Shown here one piece after another: positions 1 to 10,990 of a stretch of DNA of 64,000 bases. This DNA is from Rachycentron canadum (taxonomy: Eukaryota; Chordata; Actinopteri; Carangiformes; Rachycentridae). Numbering within the stretch: position 1 is the stretch's first letter; each line of letters begins with the position of its first letter. The stretch lies in the NCBI GenBank assembly GCA_038496675.1, contig CM076651.1, positions 23,040,700-23,104,699 of the forward strand, read 5' to 3'. Below the pieces are notes generated by a model that did not search any database, was not told the origin of the DNA, and worked only from the letters and a program-made list of their open reading frames with translations. Position numbers and translations under genes: made by a program.

Positions 1-192
1 TTCTTTTCTATACATTACCTGAGTGATTATTTTAATTTGTATTTTGTTTATTATTTACATTCTCATTTATGTACATAATGTGTTCTGACTTTCTTTGAAT
101 AAAAATATGAAAATAATACATTCCATAATACATATTTTTTTCTTTCCTTTACAGCATAAATGAAATTGTATAATATAACATCTCTTTATATG

Positions 193-298
193 TTACACAA
201 ATAATAACAACCCAGTGTGGTAAGGAACGGGTAAGGCAGGCTCTGCATGTGGCATCATGTGGGTCTGGTGGCTCTTCAGCTTTGGCAGTGACTGTCCT
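193..298 (-). CDS. possible terminal coding exon, gene unknown
   Basis: Seen: reading the minus strand, a T-rich tract ending in CTGCAG (304 to 299) is followed by 34 open codons and a TAA stop (195 to 193). An AATAAA poly-A signal lies downstream on the same strand at 52 to 47. The predicted peptide begins GQSLPKLKSHQTHMM and ends TGLLLFV. I do not recognise the protein and see no domain. The block has higher GC than its flanks. Inference: acceptor, open frame, stop and poly-A signal in this order are what a last exon with its 3' UTR would look like. The same arrangement can arise by chance in 100 bases. No partner exon on the minus strand was identified. Confidence 0.2.
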
Positions 299-1193
299 CT
301 GCAGAAAAAATATCACAATTACATGAGAGTAATTTAAGTATTTTAAAGAATGTAAAAGGGAACTGCATGTAGAGAGAGTGACATTTTAAGGACACTTTCA
401 GCAAAAAATCAATCAATGGAACTAAATTTAAAATGAAGAGAAATTGAACATTTGAACAGGAGGTATCCTGCAAACTATGCAAAGACATAGAGCTAACAGT
501 AACAACAATGCAGACATACAGCCAGTGTGAATACACACACATGTAGCAGCAACACACACATCATGTATCCAGTGTGTCTCCAGCAGGAGCCACATTTCTA
601 TCCACATAAACCAGCACTCACCAATCAGAGAGACTGTGACAAAATGATGGGAAGTTGTAGTAGTCTGTGTTTTAACGGTGTGGAAGTCGAGGAGTGTACA
701 GAAAAAACACACATAAGCCCCATTTCAAGTAATTATAGACTAACATAAGATAAATACCATCAATTGACATTTGCTCACAACTATAATACAGACATTGCCA
801 AAGATTTTGAGTATACAGATGACATACCTGTAGATATAACATGCATAGCTGATCAGTTTAGCTTTGGCTGATGGAAATTGTAACAGCTGAAACAGCTTAT
901 GAAGCTTATGTGTAACAGAAATACAGTAAGCATTGCATCGCTATTCAGGCCTTCTGCTCCCTCAGATGTCGCCATCTTTGCATTGCCAATGTTTACTATT
1001 GTCTTGGGTCAGAATACTAATGTATAAGCCATTTTTCTATTTTCCCTTTACAAGTGTAAGCTGTTGCTGAAGTCAAAGCCTATCTAACTTCGTCATTACA
1101 GAAGAAACCACATCCTATTGATCACTGATCAGAGGAGCACAATTGTTTGTTGCCAAGCTGAGAAAAATATGCTTCTTTCAGACGACGTAGCAA
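299..1193. other. unique AT-rich DNA, nothing recognised
   Basis: No frame longer than about 95 codons and no recognisable domain or repeat. If the exon at 193-298 is real, this would be the start of its upstream intron. Confidence 0.5.
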
Positions 1194-1245
1194 CCACACA
1201 CAAATACACACACAGACACACACACACACACATACACACACACAC
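1194..1245. repeat. (CA)n microsatellite, imperfect
   Basis: About 52 bases of CA units interrupted by AA, GA and TA dinucleotides. The interruptions suggest an old and relatively stable tract. Confidence 0.95.
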
Positions 1246-3304
1246 TGTCTTGTTATGAAAACTTCCAGTTGTACAGGAGCTGAGTCGGTTCTGCTGTTGG
1301 TTTTAAATGACCTGGGTTCTCTTTCTGGCAGCAACTGGGCACAGGATTTATCTAAATGTGGCACGGTGGGGGAGAGGTGAATGCACCATGTGCAGGGATT
1401 CATTATAAATATGGGATTCATTTCTACCCTCTGCACATGCTGGGTTGTGTTTCAGCTGCTGGCAGCACACGCTGCAGAGGTGAAGTCACCGTGCAGAGCA
1501 GACTGAAGAAACACAAAGCAGCCCAAACACTGAAGCAGAGGTGTGTAATCATAATCAAACACACTGCTTCAATAAAGACATACACCTCCACTGACTTCCA
1601 TTTGGTAATACCTCAGGATTAGAAATTAGTGCACACCAATGACAAATTTAGATTTCAGTGGATAGATTAGTATGTTATATTAAGAGTTAAAGATCCTATG
1701 TGCTAAGTTTTTATATTGCTACACTATTGTTACGCAATTTCAGTAAAACAAAAGCATTTAATAAAAGTCACTGTGCATTACATGCTCAGTAGCAAACAAT
1801 GCAGACACAATGAGAGACAGATGTGTTTCTCAGAAGTTCATGGAGACCAAAAATAGAGCTAAAAGGACAGTGAATAGCAGACATATTCATCAGGTACCTG
1901 CTGGTCCACTCATTTAAGGGTCTTTTCATAATTGACAATGTATGGGAAAAATAGAAAACCGTATTAGCCTACTGCTGCAGACATCATGACTGAGGCATTC
2001 TTCTAACTTATTTGGAGTAGGTTTCTGGACTGAAACAGTGTGTAACGGCCATCCCTTCCTGCTCTAAGTTCACTGTGATTGAATGTGTATATGTGTCATT
2101 ATGTGTGATGCACTCGCACACCATGTAATACCTTCCTCACGCTACTCATGCTGCTGTGGCTCAGTGAGTTATTATACCAGCTGTGGGACTTCTATGGTGA
2201 GTATTTATTGTCCTTGTTCTCTCTCAGCAGCAGGTGTGTTACCTGGGTAGAGTTAATGCTTTCACCCTGACCATTCAGACTGGGCTTGGAGCAGCAGAGG
2301 GCCATAGTGCAATTTGATATTTTATCTTTAAACCAATAAGCTGTCAATAATAATAATTCACTTACACTGATCAATTTGACCCAGACAGAGGTTAACACTA
2401 TGAGCAGTTTCCACTGTACTTTCATTAATTTTGCTGTCAGAATTTACCTGGTGTTACTTTGTGTAAATGATGAATGATGATAATTATTGAACTTTTTAAA
2501 ATATATCAATTTGCAGTTTATATTTTTGTTGACATGGGTAAAAATAAACCCTTGAGAACACGTAAAAGCTGTGATTCTAAACACTGTATTGAAGCTGAGG
2601 AAGTTGAGCCCTCAGCATCAGAGGGTGAAGGTGATGTCTGCCACATGTAGTTGAGCTGCTGTTGTTCTTTCTACACATGACATATACAGTGAATCATTGT
2701 CTGAGACTGTGTTTGGAGGAAATAGCCATTGCATATTACACAGTGAAAACAAAAAAACAGTGCATTGTAAACCAGAACCACTGAACTGACTCACAACAAA
2801 GCTGTTTGATGTAGGTAGGGCTCATTAAATGAGGAAACCAGATAGTGGTTTCATCCACCGCCTTCACACTGTGGTTTTCACTTACTCACAGGTTGTGCAA
2901 TTATTCTTACAGAGGGTTCAAAAGTGGCATTTGGCTGTACAGTATCAACAATGAAATGAATGACAACTTATTCTTAAAGTGAGATTATCAGTGTCTGGTA
3001 ACATTGTTATTATTTACTTGTCTGATCAGTTCATATGAACAGTGATAAAACCATTTTTATATTTTAATGACAAATACTATATAAAGAAGAACATGCAACA
3101 TGTGCATCAGTGTGTCAGATCAGAACCAGGATGTCCTGTCACGCCATCAGTATGACTCAATTAAGTAATAATTGAAAGGGGCACACCTACAGCTTAAAGT
3201 TCACCTTCATGGTTGGGGGACTTGTGAGGAAACAGAAAAGGCTTTGATTTTTAGTGCCTGTTATGAGTTTAGCTGGGTCACACATTTGTGGGCTTTATAT
3301 TTTT
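1246..3304. other. unique DNA with short open frames only
   Basis: Mostly unremarkable AT-rich sequence. At 2534-2650 (plus) there is a 38-codon frame starting MGKNKPLRTRKS and ending in an acidic EGEGD stretch. Its basic-then-acidic make-up resembles the start of some transposon ORFs, but the match is too short to assign. A 24-base block at about 1452-1475 is flanked by CAG and GTGAAG, but blocks of this size arise by chance. Confidence 0.4.
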
Positions 3305-3430
3305 ATAAAGATAGGGAGGACAGTCAGTGGAGAGAGAGAATGACATACAGCAAATGGCCAGGTTTGGACTGAACCCGGACAGTGTTTTCTAAGTGGCAGA
3401 GAATTGAGCTCTCAAGGCCACCATACCATA
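3305..3430 (-). mobile_element. tRNA-derived SINE-like fragment (copy 1)
   Basis: Seen: a purine-rich stretch (GAGAGAGAGAATGACATACAGCA) is followed by a GGACTGAACCCGG motif, which reads as a degenerate RNA polymerase III B box on the minus strand. It ends in a CCACCATACCAT stretch. The same order, GAGA run then TGACATGCAGCAAAGGGCC then a B-box-like motif, recurs at 10900-10990. This pattern is familiar from tRNA-derived SINEs of percomorph fish. The copy is diverged and lacks a clear tail. Confidence 0.5.
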
Positions 3431-5221
3431 ACATATATGAAGATGCCACAATGGCTGCTTCAGCCTGTTGCTGCAATATGTCAATTTCGCTGCCATACTG
3501 GGCCAGGAAAGACAGTCCTGTACACAAATAGGAATAACTTGATAACTGAAAATTTTCAATTTTTCATTTTCATTTGAGTTGAGTCGTTTTTATATACAAG
3601 GGTTTATGATCTACATGTAGTAAAAATAAGAGTTTAGTCTCTCTTGCTTTCTATACAGAAAAACTGCAGCTATTCTGTTTAATTTGTTTACAGGACAGTC
3701 TTGCCTTGGTCAATATGGTGGCAATGTTGATCCATGATCCAGTGGCCAGTGCAGCGTCAGCATTCTGTTTTAAACACCCCCAATAGAAATGCCGATTCAT
3801 TGTGAAAGAGCTGGCCAACACTTGGTTGGCTGACTAAAGGTGTAATGTGTCATGACTCAGTCACCTGGCATTCAGTTTATCAATGGTGGAACTTGCTCAT
3901 TCAACTCTATCACTCAGTCAAGGACATATACCTTTTAGGGAGAGTGAATCTAAATTGAATGGAAATCTATCAAGCTAAATATGAATAAACACAAGTTTTT
4001 CAAGTTTCACTATTGTGCTGACCATTTACTTTCTCCTTCAGTTGCTTCTTCTATCATTGACAATAACTAATAAAAAAAATTGCGGTGGGGTGCATGAACT
4101 TCTGAAGGGAAAGGCACAACCCTAGGGTGTAGTCCAACAGTTTTGCACTTTCATAATGTTTGAAGGACTTGTGACAGACATATTTAAAAAGAAAGGTCAA
4201 AATGTACCTAACTTGCTTCATACTGTTCTTTTCTCCCTGGTTCTTCCCCACCTACTAAAGCTCACACATGTGGTTTGAAATACAGATGCTCTGTTATAAC
4301 AACCAATTAACAGGCAGGATGGAGAATGCAAACCCTGCAATCCAAAGATTTTTATACCGACCATCATCTACCATTCACCTCAACCACCTCCTTACAACCT
4401 CTATGCTATAAAAGGTGGTAGCATTCCCCGGTCTGGAAATAATGTGAACATTATGTTTTCTATAAAACATTTGGCAAAACCATTTAGTGTTATATAAACA
4501 TAATTCCTAATGCAGGTGCCAATGGAGATTGTAACTACAGCCAGATAAGGACGTTTTTGAGCCTTCTGGTTCTGCATTTCACTGTTTTAATTGTCCTGTG
4601 AGATGGAAGCAGCTGCAGTTCAGAAGGTGGGAGAGTCCCTGGCTAACTGACCAAATCCAATTCATGTGTTGACTTGGAATTGCTGTTTCTAATTTCCATT
4701 ATCATTGACATTTGTGTTTGTATTTGTGACCTCAGTGTGCTAGAGAGTAAAACTTTGTTTTCTATAATCACATCCTCTGATTTTGAAATATCTAAATTCT
4801 GAAATGAATCATCACATACCATGAGACAAAGGCACAATTAAAGAACCATGACTCATTTCCTTGAAGCAGTGTTAAGATGTGCTGTGTCATCATGAGTGAG
4901 TAACAGAAAAGATGAAAGAGGCGAGTCAGTGGAGCTGAGTCAGAAGTCAGGTCTAGCTCTGTTTTCTTCTTCATTCTATATTCTTAAGAAAGACAATCCT
5001 CCGGACCAATTCAAGATATGCTGTCAAACATGGGTAAAATATGTGGCTGAAATTGATCTTAGAAGAAGGATTAAAACTCCAAAGGATTATGTTGAGATGT
5101 ATGGCACCTAAACCAATCATGACTAGATACAATGTTTGAATCAGGAAGCTTTATCATTTGACATCTACAATGTCAAAAATCCATTGAAATAAACCAGTTG
5201 CAAAAGAGATCCTATCTAAAG
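3431..5221. other. unique AT-rich DNA, nothing recognised
   Basis: Frames are all under 75 codons and no repeat family is recognised. Scattered stops in all frames and no convincing splice-bounded block. Confidence 0.5.
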
Positions 5222-5600
5222 CTGTGTTCCAATTCGGGAGCCTTCAGAACCAAAATGGGATGGTCTGGCTTACATTAGATTTTCACTTTGCGTCACCAGT
5301 TGTGCCTAGCCAGCATTGAATTGAACATGGACCCTGCTGCCTAGCTACCTTAGAGAACATGTAACTTGTCCAATTAGCTGTTGAGCTGAGCTGAAACCAG
5401 GTGGCAAACCATCGTGACACCACCCATTGGTTTGTGAATTGTTGATTTGAACCCTCAATTTATATACACTCTATGGCTGAAACCCATTACGTAGAATTAA
5501 CAGTGTAATTTTGGGCTCTGTGTCATTGTTGTTATTTTAATATGCCGGCACACAATGAATCTTGCAATAGATTGGGCAACGAAGGAGCCACCAATTTCCC
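5222..5600 (+). repeat. dispersed repeat U (copy 1), hAT-type MITE-like
   Basis: Seen: 'ATGGTCTGGC' near 5262 and the core GCACACAATGAATCTTGCAA near 5548 recur in the same order at 20600 and 20810, and the core again at 57440. The copies share very roughly 70% identity by eye. The layout resembles non-autonomous hAT elements of fish, but no terminal inverted repeats could be confirmed. About 100 bases in the middle (5370-5470) resemble the start of dispersed repeat A, so the two may be nested. Confidence 0.4.
5370..5470 (+). repeat. dispersed repeat A, 5' fragment
   Basis: The stretch GCAAACCATCGTGACACCAC followed by CCATTGGTTTGTGAA matches the beginning of the longer copy at 8935-9270 and, inverted, 54519-54545. 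I recognise this as a common teleost dispersed repeat, but I cannot give its database name. Confidence 0.55.
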
Positions 5601-5741
5601 TAGGAAAATAAGGACACATTTTTTGGCATCATTTAAAGAAGTCTTTGAAATGGGTGACAGCCTGGTACAGGACACAGCTTACAAGTATGTATGAATGGTT
5701 TTAAAATATGGCCAGTTCTTCAGCATTTCAGCTCTTGAGCA

Positions 5742-6057
5742 ACATTTACATTTAATCATTTGGCAGTAGGAGACCTTTAAGTAAGCAGAAAGTTTAAAAA
5801 AAAAAAAAAAAAAAAGTGCAAGGAGATCAGTGAAAGAAATGCACTTGTAAGTGCAAGTTAGACATGTTAGGGTTTTATGGGGTATTAGGACAGGAGATGC
5901 TCCGAGAAGAGCTGACTCTGCGAGACATTTTTGAAGAGAAGGGTTCAATCGCTTTGGTGTGTTCCACCATCAGGGAAACACAGACAAGAGGGATGATAAT
6001 GTCACACTATATTCCTTGGGTGAACTTGTTGGCTGAGAGGGAACTTAAGACTGTGTA
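5742..6057 (+). repeat. dispersed repeat with internal poly-A
   Basis: Starts with ACATTTACATTTAATCATTT, resembling the 'acatttagcatttagcaga' opening of a widespread fish repeat. It then has 20 consecutive A (5796-5815) and GGACAGGAGATGCTCCGAGA, also typical of that family. A 64-codon frame over 5864-6058 lies inside the repeat and is not evidence of a gene. Confidence 0.4.
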
Positions 6058-8267
6058 ATTAATGACCAAATAAATATCAATAATGAACACTCACAATATG
6101 TTCTATCTACACAATCTGACGCTGTAGGAAGAATGGTCCAAAATTCCTCCTGAGCATTTAGCAAACCTGACCAGCAGCTCATGGAAGAGCTGTTTGAATT
6201 TATTGTTAAGCAGGTTCAACTAGTTTTTAAAGGGATAAATGGGAATGTTTAATGGTTATGTTCAGTTGTAGAGTAAGACGATTGTGATTGAACACGTAGT
6301 CACAAGTATTTTTCTTGTGACTTCACTTTATCACACAATGACTTTTCATCGAACTCATCATTTATCATTAATGACACAGTGACCACGTTACCACACACAG
6401 AGATTACAGTAGCTGTTCATTTTCCAACACGAGATGTAACAATTACATTACTCTAGATTTAAATCTCTCTTCTGATCTCACTTCTTAAAAAGAGACCTGT
6501 ACTCACCCATTAGAAGCTCATCCACTGGCCTCTGCACTTAGTAAAGTCATCACACATCACTGCTCACATTCAAATTCCTGGCTCTGCTGTTATCTACTGA
6601 AAGTACAGCCAACTGGTGTTAGCCTCCGGGTGCACATCAACATTGCTAGCATTCAAGGACTTGAGAGAAAAAAAATTCCTAAATTAGTCAGTTCAGCAGT
6701 AAAATGTCTCTTCTATCTTACCTCTCCTGAATGCCACTTTTTTGCTAAAAAAAATTGCTAAAGATTATACTGTTAACTGCTAACTAATCATCATCCATTA
6801 GCTTTGTAACTTTTGAGAAGAAAGTAACCAAAGAAATAAGTTATGGGTATAAATATTATGTATTTTTAATAAAACAGGTAGTTTTAGAACATTTCAATAC
6901 AGGCAATAAAAATATAGAAGTCTACAGCTCAAAACCATAAATGTCATTGGCTCCTGACAGCTACTGGGTGCTTTGCATCTGGTACACTGTTGACGGCTCA
7001 ATAGAGGCACCAAACGTTATCATCATTTGTGTGATACTAGCTTAGGGACAATATGCTTGCCTGTACTTGAGATTTAGATGGACATCATATCACATTTTAT
7101 GGTCTGTTAATGCAAAACACCACGTCACTTACCTTTTCTTTCCACTGCAGCATTCCATTCCATATTTTCTTTCTGTCCTTTTTTCTTTGGGAGGGGGATC
7201 AGTTGTAAAGAAGCAGATGGATTAAATTGCAATGGTAGAAATGATTGAACTGTTGAAAAAGGAGAAAAACGATGCAATATCTATTGTATACACCCACTAA
7301 CTCTCAAGGCTTAAAATTTTTAAAGATATGCACCAAAATCATGGTATCATTATCATCCATATACAAACATTGAGCCATACTCTTCCTAAGCTATTTCAAC
7401 TCTATTTCCTTTCAAAAAGGGAAGAACAATCTTGGAGAGGAGAGAACTGTAAATAAATAAGTTGTAAAATGTCAAACTGCTAGAGATACAGTATATTGAA
7501 GTCCAATAATAAACCAAGTAAGATCCGGCTGTAATAACTCTCTGCAGAGAATCACATAACATACAAGATGACTCACTGTGATGTATTTAATACAGCATCA
7601 AAACTATTAGATCTAAGAAAAGCACCTCAAGAGGCTACACAAACTTGCACTGGTAACTCAAACTTACATTAATTATGTATCAATGGAGTTACACCAAATG
7701 AGTGTGGAAATTAGGCAGAATTCTCAAGTGATGACTCCCAAAGTCCCAATTCATTCTCCTCAAGGGAGAACTATTGAAAACAAGACAAGGAAAGAATGGA
7801 GCTGGTGTACAATTCTTGGCAAGTTTCAGTGGGAGACTCCTCTTCTCTTCATCATCAGTCGTCCTCCACAGCACTTGATGGATACCAGCAACACTGATTT
7901 TGCATCTCAGGTCGAGTTGAATTAGTGTGGAAAAGATTTAGGACTGGAGGAGAGGTATCTATCAAAGGCATGCAGGGCTTGCCCTCTTGTCTGCTCCCTT
8001 TTCCCTCATCCTCAGATCACTTTCTTAACTGTGGAGCCTTAAAGTGAGTAAGCACTGCTAGCGCTAATTAAGCCAGTGAAGCTGGCACGGGCCTCGACAC
8101 CAGCAGAAAGCCAGGGATGAAAGCTTCATTAATGAATCACAATGCCGTGACAACACTGATAATTACCTCCATGGGCAACAAGATAAAAGATAAGGTTTAA
8201 AAAGAAATATGGGAGCTTTACTTAGCTGAAAAATACCCAAAAGAGATATGGGCTCAAAGGACTGACT
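6058..8267. other. unique DNA with an enhancer-like block at 7990-8190
   Basis: Mostly AT-rich and unremarkable. At about 7990-8190 base composition becomes balanced and homeodomain- and GATA-type motifs cluster: GCTAATTAAG, the 12-base palindrome TTCATTAATGAA at 8125-8136, GATAATTACC and AGATAAAAGATAAGG. No reading frame explains it. This is the usual look of a conserved vertebrate non-coding element, but conservation cannot be tested here. Confidence 0.35.
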
Positions 8268-8555
8268 TGCCCTGTGTGTATGTGTGTGGGGAAGAGCTTG
8301 TTTTACTATGTTCATGGGAACCAAAATGCTTGACCCCACAAGTTTAAATGCCTGTTTTTTGGGTTAAGATTTGATTTTAGACTTAGTATTAGAATTGGGT
8401 CCTGTTAGGATTAAGAATTTAGGGTAAGTGTTGGGATTAAGCATTTAGCTGTGATGGTTATGTGTAGGGTAAAAGGTTAGGGAATGCATTATGTAGTGGG
8501 GTGGGTCTTTGTGTGTTGCGTATGTGTTCTCAATTACATCCCTGGGACCAAATAA
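8268..8555 (+). repeat. dispersed teleost repeat with GGTTAGG-like core
   Basis: Seen: TGTGTGTATGTGTGTGGGGA, then TGACCCCACAAGTTTAAATG, 'TTGGGTTAAGA', a degenerate series of TTAGG/TTAAG units, 'GGTTAGGGAATGCATTATGT', and finally CCCTGGGACCAAATAA. I recognise this order from a repeat found in many fish introns. It is not a telomere tract, because the units are irregular. Confidence 0.55.
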
Positions 8556-8934
8556 GCATGTGACAGTTTTGAGTTTCTGTCTGCTCATTCATCCTTTTAT
8601 TCATTCAGTCCAGTTGTTTGTGCTTTCAGTGTTCTTATTCTGCAGACATTTCAGACCCTGCCCCCCACCTGCCTGCCTTGCCTCCAATAGAATCCTAGAG
8701 TTCTCCCCACTCACCTGCTCACCTGCTGGTCTGTTCCCCTTACTCTCTAACAGATAGTCTTTCTGCCATGTCTCTTTGTTGTGCCCTTAAACAAGATGGA
8801 AAGTAGTGGGAGAAGAGTGAAGACAACAACACACAGCTCTCCCCTTCACTTATCTGTATTGAGTGAGGAAGTGCAATCCCCTTACTGGAGCCCCTTGGCA
8901 TTGCCAATAGATCATCAAAAAATTTAATCAGGCA
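8556..8934. other. pyrimidine-rich spacer, nothing recognised
   Basis: A CT-rich stretch with repeated ACCTGC motifs (about 8655-8740) and then unique sequence. It could be an old LTR scrap, but there are no termini to support that. Confidence 0.3.
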
Positions 8935-9270
8935 GACAAGGGTCGGCATCAAGTTGCAAACCACCATGATGTCACCCATTGGTTTGTGAAATAATGTTTT
9001 GAACCCTCCAATTTGCATATGTCTGTCACCATCTTGTGTCTTTGAAACCAGACGAAACCATATTTGTACATGAAAGAGGAGCTGAGGAGTGGATCTGCTC
9101 TGTACTTCTGATTGTCAGGCAGGTCACCATGTGTGGTACAGTCTGTAGATAGACTTCAATACAATCTGACTCCTTTGTACAACCAGTGGAGTCACCCCCT
9201 GATGGTTATAGAAAGCAGGTTTAAGGCTCTTCAACCTTGGCTTCACTTTTTATACCCAGAGTCTATGTCC
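8935..9270 (+). repeat. dispersed repeat A (most complete copy)
   Basis: Seen in order: GATGTCACCCATTGGTTTGT, 'CACCATCTTG', GAGGAGCTGAGGAGTGGATC, 'TGTGTGGTACAGTCTGT', CAATACAATCTGACTCC, 'CAACCAGTGGAGTCACCCCCTG', GCAGGTTTAAGGC and ACCCAGAGTCTATGTCC. Parts of the same chain occur at 5370, 19092, 21690, 36313 and 54340. The central part (CACACCCTAATACATACCC) is deleted here but present at 54443 and 36317. Known teleost repeat, name uncertain; no coding potential. Confidence 0.65.
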
Positions 9271-9396
9271 CCTTTGAAATGTAGTCTATAACTGGCACTG
9301 TCTGTCTGCATCCTTTTCATTTCTAATCACTGGCTCCTTTAAAAGTACAGCAATCCACAACCAAAAATTAAACTGTATAACCATGAAAACAAATTT

Positions 9397-9828
9397 TTGA
9401 AATTACTATATGTTCATTATGCCTCTGCAAATGTTCATCCTTTTTTTGCCTGGACTGAAATATCTCAACAACTACTTAATGGGTTGCCATTAAATTTTGT
9501 ACAGTCATTCGTTCCCCAGGGATCCAACCAGGATTTCAGCCAGTCGGGCTGTTCTCTGGTTTCATATTTCTTTGTCAGAGCCTTTTTAGATGCAAAAGTG
9601 GTTCCTTCACAGGAGGAAATTCTGGAGCATTATTTTCACTGCATACAGCACTGTGTCAGCTCAGGTGTGGGCAGTGCCTTTGTTTTTAAACGTGGTGATG
9701 ACCAGCTGTTTAACAGGAGGGACCCAAGCACGCAAACATTCCACATTCTCAGGTTGGTTACCAAAACTTTAGACAACAGATTACAACAGACACACAAGGA
9801 TTGTGACTTCATAGAAAATAATTGTTAA
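9397..9828 (+). other. 143-codon open frame beginning in repeat DNA
   Basis: One of the longest uninterrupted frames in the window, but no domain is recognisable. Its first third coincides with a dispersed repeat (9449-9527). The remainder reads VSYFFVRAFLDAKVVPSQ and onward, with no family match that I know. It lacks a Kozak-like start and a nearby poly-A signal. Most likely a chance frame; a decayed transposon ORF is possible. Confidence 0.25.
9449..9527 (+). repeat. dispersed teleost repeat fragment
   Basis: The stretch CCTGGACTGAAATATCTCAA followed by 'CAACTACTTAATGGGTTGCC' and 'ATTTTGTACAGTCATTCGTT' matches a repeat I recognise in many fish genomes (consensus near 'tggactgaaatatctcaacaactattggatggattgcc', typed only as a memory aid). 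Its boundaries and class are not known to me. Confidence 0.55.
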
Positions 9829-10899
9829 CTGCTACATTATTGTTTTAAATTCCATACCACAGAACCATTAAAAAGGTTCTGCATTATTGTAAGGAATCTG
9901 GAAATAGTCCAATACAAATTTCCCTAGATTAAACAAACAAGATAAAACTTCCCTCAGAAGCCCATGATCACAGTTGATAATTCTGTGATTGTCTACATTG
10001 TATCAAAAGGACCTTTATGGTCTTGAGGTCTAACCTGCAAGTCACAAAGGATGTGTAAAGACATAGCACTCTAGGCACACAACATTCAAATCCAAACTCA
10101 TGTTCTATCAAATAAAAAAAATATATTGTTCTTGTAAAATACAAGCAATACAGTCCAACTTTTATTTTAGGTAAAACATTTGTACCAGGAAAGAAATGTC
10201 AACCTACATCTGATGTTAGAAGATGGTCAGAACCTTCTTATTGCATGTTCTACATCCTTACTATGAAAAGTGGCTTTCCCACCACATTCAGGCCTGTATA
10301 ACATGACACGCTGAAGAATGGCTGAGATTATGAAATCAAGCTGGGTTATGTAGACATAACATGTGGGCCTGTTTACATTCTTGCTATACAGGCAGGATGC
10401 TCTGGTGTCTCGGGGCCAATCTTGCCATCTATTCAGGGAGAGGAGGCAACAGAAACCTCCGCCCGGCAGGGAAACAGGACAGGATATGCCAAATACAGCC
10501 TGGTTATTCTGTGCTACTAACAATAGGATAGTCGTTTGGGGACATTATTCATAAAGAGAGAGTATGGGATGTTTTGGATATTGTTCAAGGGCATGGATTT
10601 CTGAATGCAGGGGGTCAAGATTCTTCTTCACACTGAGCCTATTTTTGGGTAAAACAATATAGCATAATTTAAGAGGTTACTTTTGGCTTAGTGAAGGTCC
10701 CACAAATTGTTGACCCTCAGACACTGTGTGGGCATGATTGGGTGGTTTCTGGGCCGGTGGGGCTTTATTATCAAACAGGTGTGCCCAATGCTAGTTTTGG
10801 TGTGAGTCCAGCACAATCTGAATGGAGCCACTTTGTATAGTGAGTACTTCTACTTTGATACTTTACTTAGCTATTTTCCCCTTATTGTGATAGCTGCAC
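9829..10899. other. unique DNA, nothing recognised
   Basis: Mixed sequence. The 98-codon minus-strand frame at 10227-10523 has no recognisable domain and a GC-rich centre around 10400-10480. Confidence 0.45.
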
Positions 10900-10990
10900 T
10901 GAAAGAGAGACAGGAAAGTGGGGGAGAGAAATTGGGAATGACATGCAGCAAAGGGCCACAGGTTGGGTTTGAAGCCACCAGGGTGCACAT
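10900..10990 (-). mobile_element. tRNA-derived SINE-like fragment (copy 2)
   Basis: GAAAGAGAGACAGGAAAGTG, then TGACATGCAGCAAAGGGCCA, then GGTTGGGTTTGAAGCC. This matches the copy at 3305-3430 in order and in the GAGA plus TGACATRCAGCAAA signature. The final motif corresponds to a damaged B box on the minus strand. The tRNA-like A-box region is not preserved. Confidence 0.55.

Noticed and set aside
1452..1475. 24-base block between CAG and GTGAAG, possible microexon
   Set aside because: Weak upstream pyrimidine tract and too short to distinguish from chance.
8340..8500. Possible interstitial telomere from TTAGG-like units
   Set aside because: The units are irregular and fit a known dispersed repeat; no tandem TTAGGG array.
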